The translations under genes were made by a program, and so were the position numbers. Shown piece after piece: positions 33,374 to 42,901 of a DNA stretch of 64,000 bases; position 1 is the stretch's first letter, and each line of letters starts with the position of its first letter. Below the pieces are notes generated by a model. The model was not told the DNA's origin. It saw only the letters and a program-made list of their open reading frames with translations, and made no database searches. Source of the stretch: Annulohypoxylon bovei var. microspora (Eukaryota > Ascomycota > Sordariomycetes > Xylariales > Hypoxylaceae); assembly GCA_022836615.1 (NCBI GenBank), contig MU405256.1, forward strand, positions 1 to 64,000, in the 5' to 3' direction.

Positions 33374-35821
33374 ATGTCGATTCCGAAGAGCCTGCCGTAC
33401 AGATACTATGGGGTCTTTCTCCCATACGAACATCTTGGAGATGAAGAGGATGCCTGGACCATTAACCCTGAAATCAACACCCACGGCTTTATTTTCATTG
33501 ATTCCCTCAAATGGGACAAGGTATTCAGTGTACAATCTGTGGGAATTAATGAGATTGTAGTCAACAAGGTTATGGAGAGAGCTGCATATAACCTGGACTT
33601 GCCAGAGGAACTTCGGATTTCAACCGCGCCAGAAGCACATGTCCGGTTACCCAGTCCCATCTTTGTTAACGGAGTTGAGAGAATACTTTTCAACGAAGTG
33701 CTTTGCTGGCAGTGGTATGATGACGAGACTTATTCCATGTACTTTAGGTAAGTTTTACAGCTAGGTAACTACCCTAGTTCTTAGACATTTATAAACTAAC
33801 TATATTATAGGCATTGCAACGGCGGCACTTTAGAAAATTTGATGGAAAAATACCACGAATTAGGCCGACCAGTACCTGAGCATTTTATCTGGGTAAGTAA
33901 AATCTGAAGTTGTCAAATACCCTTAACAAATTCCCTAATACTTGTTTAACATGTGATGAAAGTTTTCATTTTATAAACAAATTATTTGCTAAGCACCCCT
34001 AAAGGGTGAAAACACTAACTTTTTCTATAGCACGTAGCTGAAAGGCTTGCTGAGGCTATCCGATATTTCAACTACGGTACGGTGCCAGGTACTGATAATG
34101 AAATAGACAACTGGGTTTGTAAGTATTTAAATTCCCATTAGGTACTCCGAGGACTTATGAACTAATCTATGTGCGAGCAGACATTTCCCATCGCGACTTT
34201 GCGCTGAACAACATTTTCATTCATTATCATGAGCGAGGTCCAGGCCGGCCATCCGAAGCTGGTCCGGAAACTAACGCGTTTCCTGAGGGTAAGTATATGT
34301 CCCGACTATTCTAAAAGGATAAAGTACTAATTCTTGAGGTTATAGTCGTCGTAGGTGATTTTGGCGAGTCAGCTCTGGATGGTGATGATCCTGAAAAGAC
34401 CAAGAATGGTATCTTCAGTACAGGTGAAGTTAGGAACTGGGAAGATATGGTATGTATGAAGCTATCCCGATTTAAACCCCCGAACCGTATTCCTTGAGGT
34501 TTTCCTCGCCTCCCCTCCCCGCCTAATTGCAATTAGCTAACTTATAACAGTAGGTAACATTGTTTTATTAATCTCTTTTAGCAGGTCTTATTGTCCTGCT
34601 TAAGGAAATATCAGCCCAAAACACCTACTTACCTACTCAAGAAGCTAACGAGAAACTAGATACTGGATGGGAGTAAATCTTCGATCGCTCTGTCAAGCAC
34701 ATTTCCCTGGTGGAGACGCACTAGCTGATCGTCCGAATGAGATCCCCATGAATACGGTAAATGCCCGTCTCGCTGCTCCTGAGACCCCTTATTCGAACGA
34801 TCTTATCGACCTGCTCGAACAATTTGAATTTCCTGGTTCCGGGTTAGGCGATTCTATAGAGGCTTCCCACACGGACGCGAATGGTAATCAAGTGAATAAT
34901 TTTGACACCATGCCTACTCCTCGCTGGGTTGTCGATACGATGCTTCCGCTAGCTCGGAGAAAGGTTCGACGATATCGAGGCATTCTTGGAAGACCTCCAG
35001 GATATTTCCGCGCCCTTGACGTGTCATGGACGAGACCCGAAAGAGTCATGCCTTATGAGTAAGTTGACCCAGATTTGGTTGTCGCTCAGTTTACACTTGT
35101 AAATATTTACATGAGGGCATTTAACCTTTGAATTCCTTCCAAGTTATCCAGATATATAGGTAACCAGTGCTAACATGTTTTTACAGGTATCAATTTCTTC
35201 CACCACCACCACCACCACCACCACCGTAAGTAAATCTAAAAGCTATTTGTGTCCTTTTTATTATTTTAATAACAGGCCCATTATCTCTGTTATCGTTTAG
35301 ATTTGAAATTATGAACTTCAACTAATCATTTTAACAGTGTAATCGAGGAATCCGATAGCGATGCTGATGATGCAGACGATAACGATGCAGATGGTGAAGA
35401 AGAGGCCGATGGTGAAGAAGAATCTGGTGGTGAAGAAGAAGCTGATGGTGAAGAAGAAGCTGATGGCGAAGAAGAAGCTGATGGCGAAGAAGAGGGGGAA
35501 GGGGATGAGGACGAAGAAGAAACAGTCTCGGACTATGTACCAGTTCACATGTGTCCCATACCGGAGTCGGTGCAAAACCATAGAAAATTACGTAACATCA
35601 CAACCTGGGAGCACATACGACCCGCACATAGAGTCGTGACTCTACAGTATACTCCCCCAGTTATGCGAGACATTCTCAGAAGTCCACCGCCTGCTCCGCT
35701 CCCACCTCCACCGCCGGGCGGCGACTCAGGCAGCGAGTCAGAGTCGGAAGACGACGAATCCGAATCTGAATCCGACTCCGACTCTGATGACAACGACTCC
35801 AGCGGTGACTACGCGCCATAA
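33374..35821 (+). CDS. Protein-kinase-like protein with acidic repeat tail, one junction unresolved
   Basis: Exons I can place: 33374-33747, 33811-33892, 34031-34118, 34181-34288, 34346-34449, about 34661-35058, 35187-35225 and 35338-35821. Kinase signs are a beta-3-like Lys (VVNKVME), CNGGTLENL, the catalytic loop HRDFALNN and the DFG of VVVGDFGES, so it may be active. The tail is proline-rich, then has six near-identical 18-bp units giving (D/G)GEEEA repeats, then PPPP and Ser/Asp/Glu runs. Between 34449 (donor GTATGT) and the resuming frame at 34661 (YWMGVNLRSLC) the only well-placed acceptor, CTAG at 34659, leaves the reading frame one base off. An 8-nt micro-exon, a non-canonical junction or a real frameshift would each explain this. 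The substrate is unknown. It lies next to the mycosporine locus and converges on it. Confidence 0.65.
35200..35225 (+). repeat. CCA trinucleotide repeat at an exon end
   Basis: Eight CCA units run straight into the GTAAGT donor of the short seventh exon I placed in the kinase-like gene, encoding a polyproline run. Length changes here would alter the protein without moving the splice site. Confidence 0.75.
35390..35497 (+). repeat. 18-bp coding minisatellite, six units
   Basis: Six tandem copies of GATGGTGAAGAAGAAGCT-like units in frame within the last exon of the kinase-like gene. Each encodes DGEEEA or a close variant. Being multiples of 18, copy-number changes keep the frame. The last unit ends in GGGG and runs into more acidic sequence. 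Confidence 0.85.
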
Positions 35822-36410
35822 CTAGTAACTACCTAACCTTAGGTGTGTGGTGGACAAAACCGACCCTTTGTCATAATATCTAGTGTTTCGTGTTTCATGC
35901 GATCTTTTACATATTGAATATTTTACACAATTGGAGTTAGGTAGGTAGTTTGCATTTATACCTAGTTAGACCTTTATAAGTTCATTATTAAGCACATTCG
36001 ATGTATCAGCTTCATTCATATTCGTGTTGTATTACCTACCTAATCATGTAAGACTAAGCAAGAAAGGTGGGTCCATGCTGAAGGCGTCACGGTGGGCCTT
36101 AGCTTACGTAATACAATGGTTATTACCCCTTAATGACTTACGGATTCAGGGGTAACTTCTCCCAGCTACATCGATTAATTAATTGCATTAATTCAAGGAT
36201 ACTTTCGAATACTTGAACATAGTCATTGATGTCGATCGTTTTATAATTTATGCCTATGCGAAGATAAAGTGTAATAATGAAATGTTAATTTGTTTAAAGA
36301 AATGAAAAACATTAAAAAATAAGTTATCATAAGTAATCTTTAAACATATCACTTATTTAACATTTTCTTCGAATACTTTAACATCCCTTCCACTCTTGCG
36401 TGCCAATTCT
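35822..36410. other. Convergent spacer before the mycosporine locus
   Basis: About 590 bp of AT-rich DNA between the stop codons of the kinase-like gene (+) and the O-methyltransferase (-). No coding signal was seen. Confidence 0.55.
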
Positions 36411-37418
36411 TCATTCTTGTATTCCTAGGCATCGCGTAATTTCGATCGCATCCTATGCATTGTTAAGATCTATGCAACGTGAAATTGATGGTAATAGACG
36501 CTTACCGGCACACCGCTAGGTTCACAGCCTTCAATAAGCTGGCTGTTGTATATCAAATTGGGGTTGCCTTTAGGATTGCTTGCATCTTCGGTATAAAACT
36601 TTTGCCTTTTTTCCTGTACTGTACTTCGGACATATTCCAAGTACAAGGGATTGCCAGGCTTGATTACTATACATTATGTCAGTGAATTGACACCAGAAAC
36701 CATCTGAAGATTAAACATACCATTGTCGGCCGCGTATATCGATCCTTTAGACACCAATCCAAGTTCCTCGCAGGTTTTTAAATCCGGTGTATATTCCGGT
36801 TTGAAGTGATCGAGGAAGAGGAGGTCTATGTGCTTTAGGATGCCTTCCTTGGACAGTCGTTTGAGGGATTCAGAACCAGGGCCAACAACCACTTTCACAA
36901 CGTCTTTAAGTCCTGCTAGATCAACAAGCATGGAGACGACAGCAGCGAACTCGGGGTTCATTTCTAAGCTATAATAGCATTTCCCTCCGATATTGCTCAA
37001 GGCTGCAGCGAAGGCTATAGCCGAATAGCCAACGTAGCCACCGAGTTCAACGATGATCTGTGGTTTTTCTTCCTTGATTAAATCAATAATGGGTTGCGAC
37101 TTGTATTCCCCTATGTTCACTGTAGACTTATGAGTAAGTAACATATATCAACGCACTTATTGTATTGAAACTTCTCTAGGCTCAAATACAATGTACAGGT
37201 ACGAAGCGTTTAAGTTCAAAGGAAAAAGGAAATAGAAAAAACAATATGTGAGCGCTATAGGACCACATACTGAGGTATTTTCTAGTTTTGCCGTACTCGT
37301 CAATTGCATCCAAAACCTTTTGAGGGTTACCTCGCATATCCTCAAGATGAGGATGAGCATAGATAAAGTGGAGTAGTTCTATCTCCCTTCCATCGTCGAA
37401 CTGTATGCGATTCGACAT
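36411..37418 (-). CDS. Catechol-type O-methyltransferase, probable mycosporine methyltransferase
   Basis: Four exons: 37418-37271, 37119-36721, 36666-36506 and 36452-36411; 249 aa. It is a class I SAM-dependent O-methyltransferase of the COMT type. The N-terminal helix reads DMRGNPQKVLDAIDEYG, then KYLMNIGEYK; motif I is VELGGYVGYSA; the acidic SAM ligand is in SLEMNPEFA; metal-site residues are in FLDHFK and ADNVIKPGNP. It is cytosolic, with no signal peptide. It is divergently transcribed from the sedoheptulose-7-phosphate cyclase gene, about 1.07 kb away. In mycosporine pathways this methyl transfer converts desmethyl-4-deoxygadusol to 4-deoxygadusol; the role here is inferred from that neighbourhood. 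The last exon is only 42 nt and is needed to reach the family C-terminus (DAIEITRCLG). Confidence 0.88.
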
Positions 37419-38485
37419 AAGCTTAGAACACGTAGTGAACTTTAGTAACAACTGTGATTATACTGACAAATATTTCTCCTTGAGGTTGGTATGGGGTTCC
37501 CCCAAACACGTTATTCTTGGCTTCGTTCATTATCCCTATTTCAGGTGCTGTGGTATGAGAAGCCAAAGAAGATCGCCTCTTACCCTAGTAGCGTGGACTT
37601 TACTAAAAGAACTTCTAAAATACTTAGACGATGAAGCGTTTATGATCGCTACTAGGTAGGTATGCATTAATATTACCACGTGTTTTCGCTTGAGTCTTGA
37701 TGTCATTGACTTGTTTTCCAATTGGGTACCTTTAAGTAGGTAGGTACATATCAAATACGAGAAATATTGCTAAGGTTTTGGAGTGTTTAGATACGGCCAA
37801 TCCTCATCAAATACATCCTTGAAAATAGAGTTGTGGTAAGTGGTAGATTTTATGTATTCTAATGTTATCTTTTATCCTACAAGGTAAACACCTGTACATA
37901 TAATCACGTCATGCAGTCTATGATACGTCTATGCGCTCAGGTTAGAACTCACCTTAACATCTATGACATTGACGAAATCATTGCAAAGTATCCTTTAGCT
38001 ACTCGTGGAACGACAGTAATAGTGGATTAATTGGATTTGTACATTTTCCCGACAAGCGTCATCAGAAAACTAGACAGAATAACAAGATCTATTTCTCCCT
38101 ACCTAGTTTCCATTAGCGCGAGATCTGGCCGCGCGCCGTCTCTTGCAGATCAGGGACGAAATGAAGTTTATTTCACTTAGCATCGAGTTACATACATATT
38201 GCGAAAAAATATATATTAGATAATAGAGAAAACAATGTCAAGTATGACGGAAATGGATGTTGTTAACGCGAGACAAAGGATTCAGGGGTCGAAACCGAGA
38301 AGTCATGACTAATTGAGCGTCAAACATGACAGTTCCTTCTATAGGAGCTCTCAGTATTTCAACGTGAGGTGCTCTCCTCCCTATGAAGGACTATACCCCA
38401 AGCTCATTACCTTTCATACGCATAAACAGGCATTGTATTGTGTGCTGCTACTTGTCTATCCTAGAAAAATTTTTATGTTCTCCAA
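37419..38485. promoter_or_regulatory. Divergent promoter of the mycosporine OMT and cyclase genes
   Basis: About 1.07 kb between two start codons that face apart. Co-regulation of the first two pathway steps from this region is likely (inference). It includes a GC-rich patch (GATCTGGCCGCGCGCCG near 38125) in otherwise AT-rich DNA. No clear repeated operator was identified. Confidence 0.5.
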
Positions 38486-40171
38486 ATGTCTGATTTGAAA
38501 GCAACCGTTCAGGAGACCAAAGATGGCTTCCACATAGAAGGCTACGAGAAGATCGAATATGATTTCACATTTGTTGACGGAATCTTCGATATTACCAACC
38601 CAAATCTTGCGGATTGTTACAAGAAATGGGGTCGGGTTCTGGCCGTGACGGATAAGAACGTATACGGGATATACGGCTCCAAGATGGAGAAATACTTCAA
38701 TCATTATAAGCTCAGGCTTAAAGTTCATCAGACATCGATTGGAGAAAAGGCGAAAACTATCGACACGTTTCTCGAAATAGCCGACAGTATGAACGAGTTC
38801 GGGATTATCCGAAAGGTATGACATTTATGTGTTGCTATGGTGTTGCTAGACATCAACTCACAATCGCCAGGAACCTGTACTGGTGGTAGGAGGCGGTCTC
38901 GTCACAGATGTTGCCGGATTCGCTTGCGCCGCATATCGTCGCAACACCAACTTCATTCGAGTGCCCACAACGGTGATTGGTTTGATTGATGCAAGCGTCA
39001 GCATCAAGGTAGCGGTCAATTATGGTCGGTATAAGAACAGACTTGGTGCATATCATGCTCCGCTGCACACGTTCCTCGACTTCACGTTCCTTCGAACTCT
39101 ACCAATAGCGCAAGTCCGAAATGGATTCGCTGAATTGATCAAGATCTCGTCCTGCTCTCATATTCAAGTTTTCGACCTCCTAGACAAGTTTTGTGAGCAA
39201 CTCATCGAGTCGAAGTTTGGTCGAGCCGATGGGTCGAGGGCCGAAATTCGCAGTGCCGCAGACATCGTGAGTAATTCTTGTATTATGGTGGTTATTGAAA
39301 TGTTCTGATTTCGATGAGGTCAACCGCGAGGGTATTTTCGAAATGCTCAAGCTGGAATCACCGAATCTCCATGAGATCGGCCTCGATAGAGTGATCGCGT
39401 ACGGACACACGTAAGTTATAGTCTCTTGAAGTTATAACAATACCTCGTCTAATACGAAATAATTCGTAGATGGTCGCCGATGCATGAGCTTATTCCCGAG
39501 ACTCCATTGCGTCACGGGCACGCGATCGCCATTGACATGGCTTACTCTGCCACTCTGGCTAAACAACGCGGACTACTCTCGGATAAAGAACATCGTCGAT
39601 TGTTCCGCTTGTTCTCTCGAGCTGGCCTTTCAATCGATCACCCTCAATTCGACGAGGAAGTACTAGATAAGGGCACAGCCGCCATTTTGAAGACGCGCGA
39701 TGGATTACTTCGACTCGCTGTGCCTAATCCCTTGGGATCGTGTACCTTCTTAAACGGTGTGTCCCCTCAGGAGCTAAAAGATGCCCTGAAAAGACACAAG
39801 CAGATTGCAAAGACGTACCCTCGGGACGGTGCTGGGATTGAAGCATATGTTGATAGCAGCGATACTGGTTATACGGACCTCGAGACAGAAAATCTTAGTG
39901 TGGAGAAAGCTGCGAAGGAAGCTGGAGGTAAGCACACTACATGAACCCCATTGCGATTGATCCATTGTAAATTACTAACTATATTGTCATAGTATTGGGA
40001 GAAGGTCAGAGTGTTGCAAACGGACTGTACGATGCATATCAACAGAATGGATATTCTACTGGCCATTTTGAGGTTCGAGATGGTGGCAATGATCGGACAT
40101 CTCAATATTCCATGGATATACCGAAGAATCCCGTTAATGGGCGACCGGACGGAATCCAAGCGCAGGCGTGA
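38486..40171 (+). CDS. Sedoheptulose-7-phosphate cyclase, desmethyl-4-deoxygadusol synthase type
   Basis: Five exons: 38486-38815, 38871-39266, 39319-39410, 39470-39927 and 39993-40171; 484 aa. It belongs to the 3-dehydroquinate-synthase superfamily, in the sugar-phosphate cyclase branch (2-epi-5-epi-valiolone synthase/DDGS). It shows HIEGYEKIEYDFTFVDGIFDI at the N-terminus, the NAD-binding GGGLVTDVAGF (from residue 117), PTTVIGLIDASVSIKVAVN, and the phosphate/substrate segment YKNRLGAYHAP. Metal ligands are Glu198, His272 and His288. DDGS converts sedoheptulose 7-phosphate to desmethyl-4-deoxygadusol with NAD+ and is the first committed mycosporine step. The choice of DDGS over valiolone synthase rests mainly on the neighbouring O-methyltransferase and ATP-grasp genes. 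A tail of about 70 residues follows the catalytic domain. I saw no fusion with the methyltransferase, unlike in some animals and protists. Confidence 0.92.
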
Positions 40172-40968
40172 AGGAGACTTCATCAAAGGCGTGCAAGGAT
40201 TTGAGTATATCATTTGAGATCGCCTCTAAAATAAGCCTAGAGTAATGAAAATGCAACAATGAAAATAAATCATGAATTGGGCACGTGGGCAGCTTGATAG
40301 GTAGTGGAAGTTGTAGTATTCTAAAAAGAGAGAACTGATCTAGTTAGTTAATCCCAGTGCTTACGTAACAATTTAATGGAAGCCCCTGAAGTTAGGGTGT
40401 GATTAGATCAGCAATTATCTAATCATTACTATTCGCCTCAAGCTAGGATCTCTCCGCCAAAATTTAATTGAAATTTAGTGGTTAACCACTATAGACCAGG
40501 GCACCCAGCTACCAAAAAATAAAAAGATTTAGTGCCTTCCGCCAAAGTTTAGCGGTTCCAAAACCGTTGTAGCCCACACGATCTTAGTCTGCACAATTTT
40601 GACGCATGATTGATTAGGTACCTAATTTTAGCCTATAAAGTCTAAATCCTCCATTTTCGAAGGTAAATGCTTCTCATTGAATACTAATATTGAAAGTGAA
40701 ATATGAATTTGCGTGGGGAATCACATCATGTATGTGTTCAGTGCTAATTCTCAGTGCTTTCGGCAGTTATTAGGTATGTACAAGGGATTCGTTGTTATCG
40801 TCAATCCTCAGCCCATCTTAAGTGGTGACGTCTTATAAATCTAATATGCGGAAGTAATAATGGATCCCTACGTAATTATGAAAGAATGAAATTTATATTA
40901 ACGACTAATGGAGTGTGAATTGACTCGTAGTTTGAGACGCGTGCAGCGGTTGGAAATCTGATTATGTA
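40172..40968. other. Spacer between cyclase and ATP-grasp genes with palindromes
   Basis: About 800 bp, no gene seen. It holds a 16-bp perfect palindrome at 40476-40491 and two copies of CCGCCAAA-R-TTTA, at 40454 and 40539. The second of these sits in a 17-bp imperfect palindrome ending GCGG. These may be regulator sites for the pathway or a remnant of a small inverted-repeat element. Confidence 0.5.
40476..40491. promoter_or_regulatory. 16-bp perfect palindrome
   Basis: TAGTGGTTAACCACTA reads identically on both strands and lies about 490-570 bp upstream of the two candidate ATP-grasp start codons. Perfect symmetry of this length suggests a dimeric-protein site. A TE footprint at a TA target is the alternative. 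Confidence 0.45.
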
Positions 40969-42624
40969 ATGCTTCCTTTCCCCTTTTTCCCCGCCCCCTT
41001 TCCCCGCCCCCTTTTTATTCCCAGGGCGCGATCCCACACCAACATGACCACAACGCCTAATTTACTAATTATTGTTAATATGACGACCGAATATCGAATG
41101 CGAGAAACAACTCGATGTTTTAGTTTAGTGTTTCTAAGTCTTTTATTACTACCATTGTCAGCTTCAATAGCGTGCATCTGCCTCATTGTAAGGGAGATAT
41201 GTCCTCGCCGCACACTAGATGTGGGGCCTCGGGGTAGATTACCTCGAAAAACAATACTAGTCACAGGAATAGGAATGGCAAAAGGGTTGGCCTTAGCTCG
41301 ATCATTCTATCTTTCAGGTCATCGCGTTATTGGAGCTGATTTTGAAAGCCACGGTTCTCCATGTCCTGGTCGATATTCACGGAGTCTCTCCGCTTTCCAC
41401 CGGTTACCGGCATCAGAGAGCAATGAATGTTCTGAAGCTTATGTTCGGCGACTTATTGGGATAGTAAAGACAGAGCGGGTCGATATATGGGTATCCTGCT
41501 CCGGAGTAGCTAATGCTATCCAAGATGCTAATGCGAAAGAGTCAATAGAGCATCACACGTCGTGTAAGTGCATACAATTTGATATCAAGACTACATCTGC
41601 ACTACATAATAAACGATCTTTCATGGAAGAATGCGAACATAGAGGGCTCCCAGTACCGGAAACGCATGAGGTGAAGTCGAATCATGACATTTTTCAGACT
41701 CTCTTGGCCTCAAAGACATCCACCCCAGAACGGAGATTTATTCTTAAGCCAATCGAAATAGACGATATCAATCGCGGAAATATGACTCTTCTACCTCTCC
41801 CCTCGGAAGAAGAAACCAAGCTATATCTCTCTCAATTGCCAATATCGGACTCTAACCCCTGGATTCTACAACAATTCATTCCTGGCGGCGAAGAATACTG
41901 CACGCACTCTCTAGTGGTACGCGGGGAAGTGAAATGCTTCGTTGCTTGCCCCAGTGCCGAGTTGCTAATGCATTACAAACCACTACCGTCGAATTCTCCC
42001 TTGTGGCGAGCGATGTTTGCTTTCACTGTCAAATTCGTGCGGCGTTCGCCAAGTCCCAAAGACATGACAGGTCATCTTAGTTTCGATTTCATGGCAAGCG
42101 ATGGAGTTGTCAGTTCTTGCGGGATCGAAAAGGATATTTACGCTATTGAGTGTAACCCCCGTGCTCATACTGCGGTTGTCCTGCTTGCGCAGCGGGGTTT
42201 AGAGATGGAAGCTATGACGAATGCTTACCTTTCTGTCATTAATAATAATACAGATTTAAAGGAGATGGAAATAGAGTTTGCAAATGGGAAGGGGCTCCAA
42301 ACTGGCACAAGAGACTCGCTAGTTATTCCGCCGGCCAATGTACAACCAAGATATTGGATAGGGCATGATTTAGTCTCTTTATTCATTCATCCTACGTTGT
42401 TATTGTGTTTGGGTTTAGTCGAATTCAGTCGTGTCTCATCAGATATACTTGAGTTCTCGCGCCATTTGTTTACATGGAAAGAGGGTATCTTCGAGACGTG
42501 GGACCCGCTACCAGCGTTATTTCTCTACCATCTCTATTGGCCAAGCGTGATTCTGTCTGCTTGGTGGCATGGAAGACGTTGGAGTAGGGTTAATGTCAGC
42601 ACGACGAAAATGTTTACTTGTTAG
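40969..42624 (+). CDS. Membrane-anchored ATP-grasp ligase, mycosporine amino-acid condensing enzyme
   Basis: Intronless. The first ATG at 40969 gives 551 aa. The ATG at 41044 (MTTTPNLLIIVNMTTEY), after a CT-rich tract, gives 526 aa and looks more natural. An N-terminal hydrophobic helix (SLVFLSLLLLPLSASIACICLIV) precedes a pre-ATP-grasp fold (KTILVTGIGMAKGLALARSFYLSGHRVIGAD). The ATP-grasp core follows, with RFILKPIEID, WILQQFIPGGEEYC and IYAIECNPRAHT carrying the Glu/Asn metal ligands. The C-terminus has further hydrophobic segments (IHPTLLLCLGLVEF; LYHLYWPSVILSAWW). This is the MysC-like family that activates 4-deoxygadusol and attaches an amino acid (glycine in cyanobacteria) to form the mycosporine. 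The amino acid used here is unknown. The membrane anchors suggest the pathway is assembled on a membrane. Confidence 0.88.
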   Translation: MLPFPFFPAPFPRPLFIPRARSHTNMTTTPNLLIIVNMTTEYRMRETTRCFSLVFLSLLLLPLSASIACICLIVREICPRRTLDVGPRGRLPRKTILVTGIGMAKGLALARSFYLSGHRVIGADFESHGSPCPGRYSRSLSAFHRLPASESNECSEAYVRRLIGIVKTERVDIWVSCSGVANAIQDANAKESIEHHTSCKCIQFDIKTTSALHNKRSFMEECEHRGLPVPETHEVKSNHDIFQTLLASKTSTPERRFILKPIEIDDINRGNMTLLPLPSEEETKLYLSQLPISDSNPWILQQFIPGGEEYCTHSLVVRGEVKCFVACPSAELLMHYKPLPSNSPLWRAMFAFTVKFVRRSPSPKDMTGHLSFDFMASDGVVSSCGIEKDIYAIECNPRAHTAVVLLAQRGLEMEAMTNAYLSVINNNTDLKEMEIEFANGKGLQTGTRDSLVIPPANVQPRYWIGHDLVSLFIHPTLLLCLGLVEFSRVSSDILEFSRHLFTWKEGIFETWDPLPALFLYHLYWPSVILSAWWHGRRWSRVNVSTTKMFTC

Positions 42625-42901
42625 AGAGGTAGCTGATATATCATATGTCGCGCATCATATGAAGTCTTGCTGAATATACTACAGATTAATTACATATTTG
42701 GTCTATTCCATCTTGTCATTTCCTAATCGACTGTGTGTGTCGTTCTTAAAGTTACATAAACTTGACATCGAAACCATGGCTTTAGAAATCGATGACCTCA
42801 TGAAACCGGAGACAATGATTATTATGATTAACTAGTCGCAGCTTCTGTCTCTCTTGTTTTACTCTTCTTCATGAAAGAAACTTATTATTCTATGCGATCC
42901 A

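Noticed and set aside
34585..34659. Simple extension of the kinase exon after CAG at 34584
   Set aside because: The frame meets a stop (TAG at 34657-34659) before reaching the conserved downstream segment.
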